This document shows, one piece after another, positions 32,998-41,333 of a stretch of DNA of 64,000 bases. The stretch spans positions 62,001 to 126,000 of the forward strand of contig NZ_JXTJ01000016.1 of NCBI RefSeq assembly GCF_001509835.1, read 5' to 3'. Position numbers and translations under genes: made by a program. Numbering within the stretch: position 1 is the first letter of the stretch; each line of letters opens with the position of its first letter. Source of the DNA: Allobosea sp. WAO (lineage in GTDB: Bacteria; Pseudomonadota; Alphaproteobacteria; Rhizobiales; Beijerinckiaceae). The notes under the pieces are model-generated. The model worked only from the letters and a program-made list of their open reading frames with translations, did not search any database and was not told the origin of the DNA.

Positions 32998-33471
32998 CTA
33001 GCTGACGGTGAAGCGATAGAACGGGCCGTCCTCGTCGAGGCCGTGCCGCACGCGCTGCGCGCCGGCCGCCGCGATCGCCTTCGGCCAGAACGCCCGCGCC
33101 GGCTCGTTGCCCGCCATGATCGCGACATGCCAGGAGCCGGGATGCCTGCGCATCAACGCGGCAGCCATCTTGCGCCCATAGCCATGGCGGCGCGCGCCCG
33201 GCACGATCGAAAACTCGGCCATAGAGAAATCGACCCCGGCCTCTTCAGACGCGCGCACCAGCGCGAACCCGACCGGAACCTCCCCTTCCAGAAAGAGGTA
33301 CGGCCACCTGCCCTCCGGCTCCTGCCAATAGGCGTCGAAATAGGGGTACCCGTCTCCCACTTCGCCAAAGACCGATAGCTCAGACAGATACGACCCAAGC
33401 ATTTCCTTGAGGATCATCCTGTCCGATACTTGCGCCTGCCGCAGGTCAGGAAGATTGCATACTTTACTCAT
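32998..33471 (-). CDS. GNAT family N-acetyltransferase
   Basis: A 157-residue protein. The acetyl-CoA loop is 'GARRHGYGRKMAAAL' at about residues 92-106, with 'ARAFWPKAI' as motif B. It is not closely similar to the acetyltransferase at 32337. It lies between that gene and the Lrp gene, all leftward, but with separate gaps of over 90 bp. Confidence 0.83.
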   Translation of the reverse strand: MSKVCNLPDLRQAQVSDRMILKEMLGSYLSELSVFGEVGDGYPYFDAYWQEPEGRWPYLFLEGEVPVGFALVRASEEAGVDFSMAEFSIVPGARRHGYGRKMAAALMRRHPGSWHVAIMAGNEPARAFWPKAIAAAGAQRVRHGLDEDGPFYRFTVS

Positions 33472-33567
33472 AGCCTGCAGAAAGCTCGCTCAAGAAGGGC
33501 GAGCTTCTAAACAGATCTTATCGGACTTGAAAAGCCCTGCGGCATGACAGCGCCACAGGCTCCGCCG

Positions 33568-34038
33568 TCACGACGCCTTCGGCAGGTCCGGCACCTTGTA
33601 GGCGGTGGTCGCCTTGATCCGCTCCATGGCGAAGCGCGAAGTGACGTTCTTCAACGGAATCGTCTCGATCAGCTTCTTGTAGAAGCCGTCATAGGCCGCC
33701 ATGTCGGCGACGACGACGCGCAGCATGTAATCGACGTCGCCAGCCATCCGATAAAACTCCATCACCTCCGGCATCGCTGCGACGCTTTGGGCGAACTTCT
33801 CCAGCCAGGGGCCGGAGTGATCGGCCGTCTCGATCTGGACGAAGACGGTCAGCCCGAGCCCGATCCGCTCCGGCGCCACCAGAGCGACGCGCTTGGTGAT
33901 GACCCCGGACTGCTCCAGGCGCTGGATGCGCTTCCAGCACGGGGTCTGCGACAGGCCGACCCGGTCGGCCAGCTCGGCGATCGAGATGTTGGCGTCCGCC
34001 TGCAGGACGGTGAGAATCTTACGGTCGATCGCATCCAT
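33568..34038 (-). CDS. Lrp/AsnC family transcriptional regulator
   Basis: A 156-residue regulator. The helix-turn-helix is 'ISIAELADRVGLSQTPCWKRIQRLE' (about 18-42, given here in shortened terms), followed by the RAM effector domain with 'GDVDYMLRVVVADMAAYDGFY'. Such proteins sense amino acids. It is divergent from the ABC operon at 34194 and a dyad near 34066 is a likely site. Confidence 0.93.
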   Translation of the reverse strand: MDAIDRKILTVLQADANISIAELADRVGLSQTPCWKRIQRLEQSGVITKRVALVAPERIGLGLTVFVQIETADHSGPWLEKFAQSVAAMPEVMEFYRMAGDVDYMLRVVVADMAAYDGFYKKLIETIPLKNVTSRFAMERIKATTAYKVPDLPKAS

Positions 34039-34058
34039 TCTTTCGGCCTCTGGATTTT

Positions 34059-34073
34059 GAGATGAATTATCTC
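34059..34073. promoter_or_regulatory. Lrp-type 15-bp palindrome
   Basis: GAGAT-GAATT-ATCTC forms five-base arms around an AT-rich centre, the size and form of Lrp/AsnC boxes. It lies 21 bp upstream of the Lrp-type gene and 120 bp upstream of the divergent binding-protein gene. A second dyad, AGAAG-ATA-CTTCT, is at 34091-34103. Confidence 0.5.
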
Positions 34074-34193
34074 TCTGAACCGGATCAATCAGAAGATACT
34101 TCTTTTTGCCGGTGACTTCTTGTCTTTAGATAGAAAATCCTTTTATCAGACGTCAATAGGCTCAAATACACACGTTGATCGAGGGATTAAGCC

Positions 34194-35219
34194 ATGGATC
34201 GCCGCCAGTTCCTGTTCGCCGGCACTTCGCTGCTCGCCGCGGCGCCCTTCGCCGGCGCGCGCGCCCAGGCCGCCATCCCCGCCCGCATCGGCTACATCCC
34301 AATCATCGGCACCGCCCCGATCTTCGTCGCCAATGGCGAGGGCTGGTTGAAGCAGGCCGGGATCGAGCCCGCCTTCACCGTCTTCGAATCCGGCCCGAAC
34401 ATGATCCAGGCGCTCGCCTCGGGCACGATCGACCTTTATGTCGCCGGCGTCGCGCCGCTCGCCGTCGCCCGCTCGCGCGGCGTCGACATCCGCGTCGTCG
34501 CCTCGACCGCGACCGGCGAGAACGTTTTCGTCGCGGCGCCGGCGCTGGCCAAGTTCTTCACCCCCAACACGAGTGCGGCCGCAGCCTTCAAGGCGCACAA
34601 GGCCGCGACCGGCAAGGTGGCGCGGCTCGCGACCCAGCCGGCCGGCTCGGTGCCCAACACCGTGCTGCAATACTGGCTCTGGGAGGTCGCCAAGGCCGAC
34701 AAGGCCGATGTCGAGATCGTGCCGATGGGCATCGACGCGACGCAGCAGGCGGTGCTCGCCGGCGCGGTCGAAGGGGCGATCGTGCGCGAGCCCGCCCTGA
34801 CCATCGTGCAGACCCGCAATCCCGGCATCAAGCTGATCGCCGGCGGCGAGGAGCTGTTCCCCGGCCAGCCCGGCACGGTCGTCGCTGCCTCCGGCAATTT
34901 CGTCACCAAGAACCCCGACGCAGTGCAGAAGCTGGTCAACGGGCTGGTCCGCGCCGCCGACCTGCTGGTCAAGTCGCCGGACAAGGCCGCTCCCCATGTC
35001 GGCGCCGCGCTCGGCAAGGGCATCGTCGACCCCGCCTTGATCCAGAAGGCGCTCGTCTCGCCGGCGAGCAGGTTCGAGATCGACCCGCGCAAGATCATCG
35101 AGCCTGCCCGCGCCATGCAGGCCTATCAGGTCAAGCTCGGCTCGTTGGAGAAGGAGCTGCCCTTCGACGGCCTGTTCGAGACGCAGTTCTACGAGCGCGC
35201 CCTCAAGGCAGCCGGCTGA
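34194..35219 (+). CDS. NitT/TauT-type substrate-binding protein, probable Tat substrate
   Basis: A 341-residue exported protein. The N-terminus 'MDRRQFLFAG' has the RRxFL core of a twin-arginine signal; cleavage probably follows 'AGARAQA'. The mature part has 'IPIIGTAPIFVANGEGWLKQAGI' near its start and 'SGTIDLYVAGVAPLAV' typical of the SsuA/NMT1 family. It is the first gene of an importer operon with the permease and ATPase that follow a palindromic element. Confidence 0.87.
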   Translation: MDRRQFLFAGTSLLAAAPFAGARAQAAIPARIGYIPIIGTAPIFVANGEGWLKQAGIEPAFTVFESGPNMIQALASGTIDLYVAGVAPLAVARSRGVDIRVVASTATGENVFVAAPALAKFFTPNTSAAAAFKAHKAATGKVARLATQPAGSVPNTVLQYWLWEVAKADKADVEIVPMGIDATQQAVLAGAVEGAIVREPALTIVQTRNPGIKLIAGGEELFPGQPGTVVAASGNFVTKNPDAVQKLVNGLVRAADLLVKSPDKAAPHVGAALGKGIVDPALIQKALVSPASRFEIDPRKIIEPARAMQAYQVKLGSLEKELPFDGLFETQFYERALKAAG

Positions 35220-35251
35220 GGCGGTCGCGAGATTGTCGCACTGAAGACATC

Positions 35252-35364
35252 CCTCATCCTGAGGAGCGATCCGTAGGGATCGCGTCTCGAAGGACGGCCC
35301 AGCTCCTGCCGGAGCCTCCTGGACCATCCATCGAGACGCCGCTACGCGGCTCCTCAGGATGAGG
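35252..35364. repeat. nested palindromic intergenic element between SBP and permease genes
   Basis: Perfect 16-base arms (35252-35267 and 35349-35364, of CCTCATCCTGAGGAGC type) enclose nine-base inner arms GCGTCTCGA/TCGAGACGC (35282-35290, 35331-35339). The whole unit can fold into one 113-bp structure. Elements with the CCTCATCCTGAGGAG core are frequent in Hyphomicrobiales genomes. Here it lies within a transporter operon. Confidence 0.8.
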
Positions 35365-35389
35365 TTCCGAGTATTCGATAGGATTGATC

Positions 35390-36142
35390 TTGCAGTCATT
35401 GCGGGCCCCGGCCCTAGCCCTGACGGGCCTCGTCGCCTTCCTGCTGCTGTGGGAGGCGATTCCGTTTTTCGGCATCGTCAACCCGGCCTTCCTGCCGGGG
35501 CCGAGCGTGCTGCCGGCCGCTTTCCTGCGTGAGCTTAAGTCGGGCGCCTGGCTGTCCGCGATCGCCGGCTCGCTCGGGCACTATTTCATCGGGCTCTTCA
35601 CCGGCGCAGGCCTCGGCATCGCGTTCGGGGTGCTGACCGGCATGTCGAAGATCGCCGAGGAGCTGAGCTCCTGGGTGGTGCGCCTGCTGCGGCCGATCCC
35701 GGGCCTTGCCTGGGTGCCGTTCGCGATCATCTGGTTCGGCGTCAGCCCACAGGCGGCGGTGTTCATCATCGCGATCGGCGTGTTCTGGATCGTGTTCTTC
35801 GCGGCGCAGGGCGCGATCCGCGGCGTCGACCGCGACCTGATCGAGGTCGCCGACGCCTTCGGCTTCCACACGCCCTTGCAACGGCTCACCAAGATCCTGC
35901 TGCCGGCGGCGATGCCCGGCATCCTCGTCGGCGTGCGCACCGCGCTCGGCCAGGCCTGGATGGCGGTGGTCGCGGCCGAAATCTTCGGCGTCGCCGGCGT
36001 CGGCCAGCGCATGATGCAGGCATCGAGCCTGCTCGCGACCGATCTCGTGGTGATCTACATGCTGACGATGGCGGCGCTCTACGGGCTGCTCGATACGGCC
36101 TTCGTCGCCTTCCAGAAATGGGTGCTGCGTTGGAAAGCGTGA
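35390..36142 (+). CDS. NitT/TauT-type ABC transporter permease
   Basis: A 250-residue membrane protein with about six spans and the coupling loop 'FHTPLQRLTKILLPAAMPGIL' plus 'AEIFGVAGVGQRM' near residues 155-210. A TTG at 35390 is chosen because AGGA stands six bases upstream; TTG 35384 is an alternative. It overlaps the ATPase gene by 25 bp. Confidence 0.89.
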   Translation: MQSLRAPALALTGLVAFLLLWEAIPFFGIVNPAFLPGPSVLPAAFLRELKSGAWLSAIAGSLGHYFIGLFTGAGLGIAFGVLTGMSKIAEELSSWVVRLLRPIPGLAWVPFAIIWFGVSPQAAVFIIAIGVFWIVFFAAQGAIRGVDRDLIEVADAFGFHTPLQRLTKILLPAAMPGILVGVRTALGQAWMAVVAAEIFGVAGVGQRMMQASSLLATDLVVIYMLTMAALYGLLDTAFVAFQKWVLRWKA

Positions 36143-36894
36143 TCGACATCAAGGGCCTGTCGCTGACCTTCACCCGCGACGGCGAGGCGACCGAGGTGCT
36201 GCGCAAGCTCGAACTTCAGGTCGCGCGCGGCGAATTCCTCGCCATTGTCGGCCCCTCCGGCGTCGGCAAGTCGACGCTGCTGCGCGTCATCGCCGGCCTC
36301 GCCAAGCCGAGCGCCGGAAAGGTTACGATCCATGCGAAGGACGCCTCGCGCCGGCCGGTCGCCCTCGTCTTCCAGGATTCCCGGCTGCTGCCCTGGCGCA
36401 AGGTGGTCTCCAATGTCGGCTTCGGTCTCGAAGGGCAGGTGCCGCGGACGCAGCGCCTTGCTAAGGCGCAGGAAACGCTCGACCTCGTCGGCCTCGGCAG
36501 CCTCGCCGAGCGCTGGCCGCACCAGCTCTCCGGCGGCCAGCGCCAGCGCGTCTCGCTGGCCCGGGCGCTCGCGGTCGAGCCGGAAATCCTCTTGATGGAC
36601 GAGCCCTTCTCGGCACTCGACGCGCTGACCCGCGAAACGCTGCAGGACGAGTTGATCCGGGTCTGGCAGCGCACCGGCAAGACGGTGCTGTTCGTCACAC
36701 ACGACATCGACGAGGCCGCCTATCTCGCCGACCGGGTGGTGGTGCTCTCCGGCGCGCCCGGCCAGATCATCGCCGAGCACCGGATTTCGGCTCAGCATCC
36801 GCGCCGGCGCGGCGCAGCGGCGGAAGCCGAGATCGTGCGCGCGGTGCGCGTCGATCTCGGGGCCGATACGGTCAGCGACGGCGCGGCGATTTGA
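36118..36894 (+). CDS. NitT/TauT-type ABC transporter ATP-binding protein
   Basis: A 258-residue ATPase with Walker A GPSGVGKS, Q-loop in 'VFQDSRLLPW', LSGGQ, Walker B LLMDEPFSALD and switch His in 'FVTHDIDEAAYLADR'. All catalytic residues are present, unlike the protein at 2552. It overlaps the permease gene, indicating translational coupling. Confidence 0.93.
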   Translation: MGAALESVIDIKGLSLTFTRDGEATEVLRKLELQVARGEFLAIVGPSGVGKSTLLRVIAGLAKPSAGKVTIHAKDASRRPVALVFQDSRLLPWRKVVSNVGFGLEGQVPRTQRLAKAQETLDLVGLGSLAERWPHQLSGGQRQRVSLARALAVEPEILLMDEPFSALDALTRETLQDELIRVWQRTGKTVLFVTHDIDEAAYLADRVVVLSGAPGQIIAEHRISAQHPRRRGAAAEAEIVRAVRVDLGADTVSDGAAI

Positions 36895-36936
36895 ACATTT
36901 CGAGACTTGCGGAGGTCGGTATCACCGCTTCGCTCG

Positions 36937-37944
36937 TCACTCGGTAGGCCGCATTCCCACGTCCTCCAGCGCCGCCCTGATGGTGCCAATCGGCTCCCCG
37001 CGTGCGACCAGCTCTGCTGCACGCCGGCCATGTCGCGCCAGCGCGTGGTGGTTCTTGTCCGTGGCGGACAGCAGGATGTGCAGCGGCTCGAAGCCGGCGG
37101 CCTGCAATCGGCGAACATAGGTCAATTGGCTCGGATAGGGCACAATCCGGTCCTGAAGGTCAGACAGCACCAAGATCAGCGGCCTGGGGTCGCGGCGAAT
37201 GCCAGAGAGGTGATCGATCGGATCGTAGAGCACAGTCCCGTCACTCTGGACCGTGCGCCGCTTGTTCCAATAGTCGGTCACCTCACGCACGGACAGCAAT
37301 GCTGACGACAGGACCAGTGCCGAGACGTCCCGCCGCCTGTTGAGCAGCGAAGCGGCGATATGCCCGCCTCCCGATTGCCCAACCAGAATGAAGGTCGAGA
37401 CGCGATGGCGCTGCCTGATCGCATCGAGCGTGCGTTCCATCAGCATGACCTCGCGCGGTTCACGGCGCTGATTGTGATCTCCGGACGAGCCGAACATGCC
37501 GGGACGAGCGATGAAGATCGCTGGGACGCCCGCCCGCTCGGACCAGCGCGCCATGTCGCGCTCGATCCGCTCCGGCGATCGTCGCTCGTAACCTGCCCCG
37601 ACGAAACGGACGCCCTCTCTCGTCTTCAGCAGTACGTCGCCGCTGAAATAGACCAGAACTGTCGGATTATCCGCCGCGCTCAAGCCCTGCGCATAGCTGC
37701 GCAGGCAATCGCCCTTGCCCCCGAGTTCGATCCAAAAGCCTCCGGGAACGCCGGCGCAATGCGCGGGCGAACTGAACGAGCCATGCAGGGCTTCATAGGA
37801 CTCGAAGCGCGCGCTCGCGCGCGGAACCGCAAGCTCCTTTGGCGCAACCGGCGCAGCCGAGGGCAACTCCAGCCTTTCAGCGAAAGCGCTCGGCGCGGCG
37901 ACTGTTGTAACGGCGACGATCAACCAGCGAAGCAGCTGTTTCAT
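36937..37944 (-). CDS. Secreted alpha/beta-hydrolase
   Basis: A 335-residue protein with a signal peptide ending 'AAPSAFA' (about residue 22). The nucleophile elbow is 'GQSGGG' (Ser near residue 190). A late acid and His ('LSDLQDRIVPY', 'DKNHHAL') complete a plausible triad. Substrate and exact family are not recognisable. It is a single gene; the 188 bp upstream to the next gene hold nothing identifiable. Confidence 0.75.
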   Translation of the reverse strand: MKQLLRWLIVAVTTVAAPSAFAERLELPSAAPVAPKELAVPRASARFESYEALHGSFSSPAHCAGVPGGFWIELGGKGDCLRSYAQGLSAADNPTVLVYFSGDVLLKTREGVRFVGAGYERRSPERIERDMARWSERAGVPAIFIARPGMFGSSGDHNQRREPREVMLMERTLDAIRQRHRVSTFILVGQSGGGHIAASLLNRRRDVSALVLSSALLSVREVTDYWNKRRTVQSDGTVLYDPIDHLSGIRRDPRPLILVLSDLQDRIVPYPSQLTYVRRLQAAGFEPLHILLSATDKNHHALARHGRRAAELVARGEPIGTIRAALEDVGMRPTE

Positions 37945-38132
37945 GACTCAACTTCAAAGCAGCGTTGAAAATCCAAACCGACCACAACCAACTGCGCCGT
38001 CGCCGATCGCTCAGCGGACCTTTTGTCGTGGCTGATCCAAATTATCGATCAAAAATTGCCAACGCATTCGCGCCTCTTTCCGCACGAAAATCCGCCTGCT
38101 TCCACGCAAGAGGCCATTTCGCGTGACCGCGA

Positions 38133-39035
38133 TCACCGCTCGAAGAGCGCGTTCCGCACCGGAACGGCACCGTCGAAGGACATCTGCACGGCCGCTCCGG
38201 AGCGCGCATCGACGGCGTGGACATGCAGATGCGGCTCCGTGCTGTTGCCGGAGTTGCCGACCTGGCCGATCAACGCGCCGGCGCTGACCTGCTGACCGGC
38301 CTGGACGACGACACTGTCCATGCGCAGATGGGCGAGTTCGACCAGCAGCCCGTCGCACGCGAGGACGACATGATTGCCGGCGGGATTGCCGCGATCGGCG
38401 GTCGGCGGCGGCAAGTCTGGCAGGCCATCCACCACCGCCGAAACCACTCCGGTGCAAGGGCTGACGACGACCTTGCCGAAGATCGCATAGCGGGCGGGAT
38501 CGCCGGGTAACAGGCCAAAAGCCCTGAAGCCGATCGCATCGACCGCCGTGATGTCGAGCGCATGGCGCTGCGCGGGATGGTGGCTGTGATGGTTGAGGAT
38601 ACCGATACCGCCGCCATGCGCGACGATGAACGAGCCATCCTTGAGCGGGAACAGGAACGGGCGCGGATCTTGCCGCGCCATGCCCCAGGCCGTGACATAG
38701 ATCACCGCCCCGCCAATGAGCACGAGCGAAGCCAGCATCGGGCCGTAGCTGCGCCAGAAGGGCGCATCGCCACGCACTCGCCATGGCCGCCCGGCATGCC
38801 GAACACCTGACACGATCGCTGCAATGAGAGCCAACCCGGCCAAAGCGGCGCGCGTCCAGATGCCGCCGATGTCCCATCGTCCGAGCAGCAGGATCAGCCA
38901 GACCAGCGCCGCCGTTTCGACCGCGACGATCAGCCAGGCAAGGCGGATCGGTACGTCCAGGCGCCATAGCCGCCACACGAAGGCGAGCGGAAGGGCGATG
39001 CTGATGAACACGAAGAGGCCGACGGCATAGATCAT
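38133..39035 (-). CDS. Membrane-anchored M23 (LytM-type) metallopeptidase
   Basis: A 300-residue protein with about four N-terminal spans (residues 1-120) and a periplasmic M23 domain. Zinc ligands are His and Asp of 'RHALDITA' and His of 'PHLHVHA'; 'ELAHLRM' precedes them and 'GQVGNSGNST' is the usual LytM turn. Such enzymes cut peptidoglycan cross-links or serve as scaffolds. The multi-span N-terminus is unusual compared with single-anchor LytM proteins. Confidence 0.85.
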   Translation of the reverse strand: MIYAVGLFVFISIALPLAFVWRLWRLDVPIRLAWLIVAVETAALVWLILLLGRWDIGGIWTRAALAGLALIAAIVSGVRHAGRPWRVRGDAPFWRSYGPMLASLVLIGGAVIYVTAWGMARQDPRPFLFPLKDGSFIVAHGGGIGILNHHSHHPAQRHALDITAVDAIGFRAFGLLPGDPARYAIFGKVVVSPCTGVVSAVVDGLPDLPPPTADRGNPAGNHVVLACDGLLVELAHLRMDSVVVQAGQQVSAGALIGQVGNSGNSTEPHLHVHAVDARSGAAVQMSFDGAVPVRNALFER

Positions 39036-39111
39036 CGCGCTGATCTATGTCGGGCGGCGGGTTTGGCTAGGGCAGCTGGCCTATCGCGACTGTTCCCCAC
39101 AAAGGAATTTT

Positions 39112-39167
39112 GTTCGCCTTTACGAACGACAGCGGAGCTGATATTTCCCTCGTCCGTTATAACGAAC
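39112..39167. promoter_or_regulatory. repeated ACGAAC sites and dyads upstream of metZ
   Basis: GTTCG-N6-CGAAC (39112-39127) and the palindrome CGTTATAACG (39155-39164) both end in ACGAAC, 40 bp apart (39122 and 39162). They lie just before metZ and resemble an operator pair. No SAM-II aptamer is present here, which is notable for a methionine gene of this group. Confidence 0.4.
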
Positions 39168-39184
39168 AGATCGGACGGCAAGCC

Positions 39185-40378
39185 ATGACCATCGAAGCGG
39201 CGAGCACGGCAGGACTGCATCCCGAAACCCGGCTGGTCCATGCCGGCACGCTTCGATCCCAGTTCGGCGAGACCTCCGAGGCGCTGTTCCTGACCCAGGG
39301 CCATGTCTATGACAGCGCCGAACAGTGCGAGGCGCGCTTCCTCAACAAGGATCCCGGCTTCCAGTACGGGCGTTTCTCGAATCCGACCGTCTCCATGCTG
39401 GAACAGCGCATGGCCGCCTTCGAGGGCGCGGAATCCTGCCGCGCGACCGCGACGGGCATGGCGGCAGTCACAGCTGCGCTGATGAGCCAGGTCAGGGCCG
39501 GCGACCATGTCGTCGCGGCGCGCGCGCTGTTCGGCTCCTGTCGCTACATCATCGAGGACCTGCTGCCGCGCTACGGCATCGCCTCGACGCTGGTGGACGG
39601 CACCGATCTTGCCGCCTGGCGCGCCGCCGTTCGGCCGAACACCAAGGCCTTCTTCCTCGAAAGCCCGGCCAATCCGACGCTGGAGGTGATCGACATCGCC
39701 GCCGTCGCCGGGCTGGCGAAGGAGGTCGGCGCGAAGCTCGTCGTCGACAATGTCTTCGCGACGCCGCTGTTCCAGCGACCGCTCGAGCTCGGCGCCGATC
39801 TCGTGGTCTATTCCGCGACGAAGCACATCGATGGTCAGGGCCGCTGCCTCGGCGGGCTCGTGCTCGGCTCGAAGGAGCTGATCGAGGGCGAAATCCAGAC
39901 CTTCCTGCGCCAGACCGGCCCGGCTTTGTCGCCCTTCAACGCCTGGGTGATGCTGAAGGCGCTGGAGACGCTGCCGCTGCGCATCCGCCAGCAGGCGCAA
40001 AGCGCGACCACGGTCGCCAAATGGCTGAAGAGCCGCAAGGAACTTCCGCATGTTGCCTTCATCGGCGACCCCGAGCATCCGCAGGCCGAGATCATCGCAA
40101 CGCAGATGAGCGGCCCCTCGACGCTGATCGCCTTCGAGGTCGCCGGCGGCAAGGACGCGGCCTTCCGCTTCCTCAACAAGCTCAAGCTGATCCGCATCTC
40201 CAATAATCTCGGCGACGCCAAGAGCCTGATCGTCCACCCGGCTACGACGACGCATCAGCGCTTCACGCCGGAGGTGCGCGCCAGCATGGGCGTCAGCGAC
40301 GGGCTGATCCGCCTCTCGATCGGCCTGGAACACGCCGACGACCTGATCGCCGATCTCCAGCAGGCGCTGGGCGGCTGA
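39185..40378 (+). CDS. metZ: O-succinylhomoserine sulfhydrylase
   Basis: A 397-residue PLP enzyme of the Cys/Met metabolism family that makes homocysteine from O-succinylhomoserine and sulfide. The PLP lysine is Lys213 in 'YSATKHIDGQGR'; 'YGRFSNPTVSMLEQRMAAFEG' and 'RISNNLGDAKSLIVHPATTTHQ' are typical of MetZ. The start at 39185 follows GGACGG. Cystathionine gamma-synthase or an O-acetylhomoserine enzyme are less likely from these motifs. Confidence 0.92.
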   Translation: MTIEAASTAGLHPETRLVHAGTLRSQFGETSEALFLTQGHVYDSAEQCEARFLNKDPGFQYGRFSNPTVSMLEQRMAAFEGAESCRATATGMAAVTAALMSQVRAGDHVVAARALFGSCRYIIEDLLPRYGIASTLVDGTDLAAWRAAVRPNTKAFFLESPANPTLEVIDIAAVAGLAKEVGAKLVVDNVFATPLFQRPLELGADLVVYSATKHIDGQGRCLGGLVLGSKELIEGEIQTFLRQTGPALSPFNAWVMLKALETLPLRIRQQAQSATTVAKWLKSRKELPHVAFIGDPEHPQAEIIATQMSGPSTLIAFEVAGGKDAAFRFLNKLKLIRISNNLGDAKSLIVHPATTTHQRFTPEVRASMGVSDGLIRLSIGLEHADDLIADLQQALGG

Positions 40379-40501
40379 ATTCCAAGCCCGAACCCGTCAG
40401 TCCAGCCACAGCGGCGCTGGCCTGGAACGACGGGCGCCGCGGGAGAGAATTGAACCCGGCAGGCCGATCCGCGTTGAACCTCGACAGCAACCGAGGTTCA
40501 C

Positions 40502-40867
40502 ATGCTCCGAAACATCGCCTGCGCGACCGCGCTGCTCGCCTTCCTCGCTGCCCCTGCCCTGGCGCAGAGCGCCTCGCCGGCCTCGCCAGCACCCGTCGAG
40601 AAACCCGCTTCGCCGGAGCTTGCGGCCTGCAAATCGACGGCGATGGTGGCGATCACCGCGCGCGAGCCGGAGATCAAGGACATCGTCATCGACGAGGACG
40701 GGCTGACCATCGCAACCTCGGACACCAAGGTCGAGGATACGCCGATCAAGCGCATCATCATGGGCGAGGCCTATCTGAAGACCGATCGCTCCGACAAGCC
40801 GCGCCGCTTCCTCTGCCTGCTGGGCGAGAAGGGCAAGGTGCTGCTGACCTTCTTCACGCAGAACTGA
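40502..40867 (+). CDS. small secreted protein of unknown function
   Basis: A 121-residue protein with a signal peptide ending 'APALAQ' (about residue 22), a Pro/Ala/Ser linker and an 80-residue domain with two cysteines ('AACKSTAM', 'FLCLLGEKG'). AGGTTCAC precedes the ATG. It follows metZ by 123 bp on the same strand. No family is recognised. Confidence 0.7.
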   Translation: MLRNIACATALLAFLAAPALAQSASPASPAPVEKPASPELAACKSTAMVAITAREPEIKDIVIDEDGLTIATSDTKVEDTPIKRIIMGEAYLKTDRSDKPRRFLCLLGEKGKVLLTFFTQN

Positions 40868-40936
40868 GACTAGATCGCCGAGCGCCCCATCGGGCGCAAG
40901 CTGGCGATCCAGCCGTTGTTCAGGCATCAGATTCGT

Positions 40937-40961
40937 CCGAAAAGTGGATTCCACTTTTCGG
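40937..40961. repeat. short REP-like palindrome
   Basis: Perfect 12-base arms CCGAAAAGTGGA and TCCACTTTTCGG around one T, followed by GTCCGATGCTC. A relative (TTTCCACTTTTCC, then GCATCCTGCTC) is at 46640-46672. The pair marks a dispersed repeat family; this copy lies in the gap between convergent genes. Confidence 0.6.
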
Positions 40962-40974
40962 TCCGATGCTCCAC

Positions 40975-41220
40975 TCAGGGTTCGTCGACGACACGCGTCC
41001 CCGGCCGGTCGCGTCCGTCAGCAAGTTCCTCGTGCCATTGGCCATCGGAGTCCTGATAGACGATGCCGTCGGTGGTGCCCGGTCGCTTCTGACGCGCTGC
41101 CGCTTTCTCGGCCGCCTTCAGCGCCGCATCATGGGTGCGGAAGGTCTCCGACAGCGCGCCGCCGACCTTGTAGGCCCACCCCCCATCGTGCTCGACGACT
41201 TCGTATTTGACGATGACCAT
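40975..41220 (-). CDS. DUF2188 family protein
   Basis: An 81-residue protein. 'HDGGWAYKVGGALSETFRTHDAAL' followed by 'AAARQ' is the DUF2188 pattern of small stress-type proteins with a compact alpha/beta fold. The ATG at 41220 has GGAG at a proper distance. It follows fabI by 113 bp on the same strand. Function is unknown. Confidence 0.8.
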   Translation of the reverse strand: MVIVKYEVVEHDGGWAYKVGGALSETFRTHDAALKAAEKAAARQKRPGTTDGIVYQDSDGQWHEELADGRDRPGTRVVDEP

Positions 41221-41333
41221 GAGCATTCTCCATCGCTCACAGGTCGAACCGCCGCGGCCGCGCCGGGTTCCACCATGAACGAAGATAACGCCGTCAGGCC
41301 GACTGTGGGAAGGGCTGCGCCCCGTCGGTAGCC

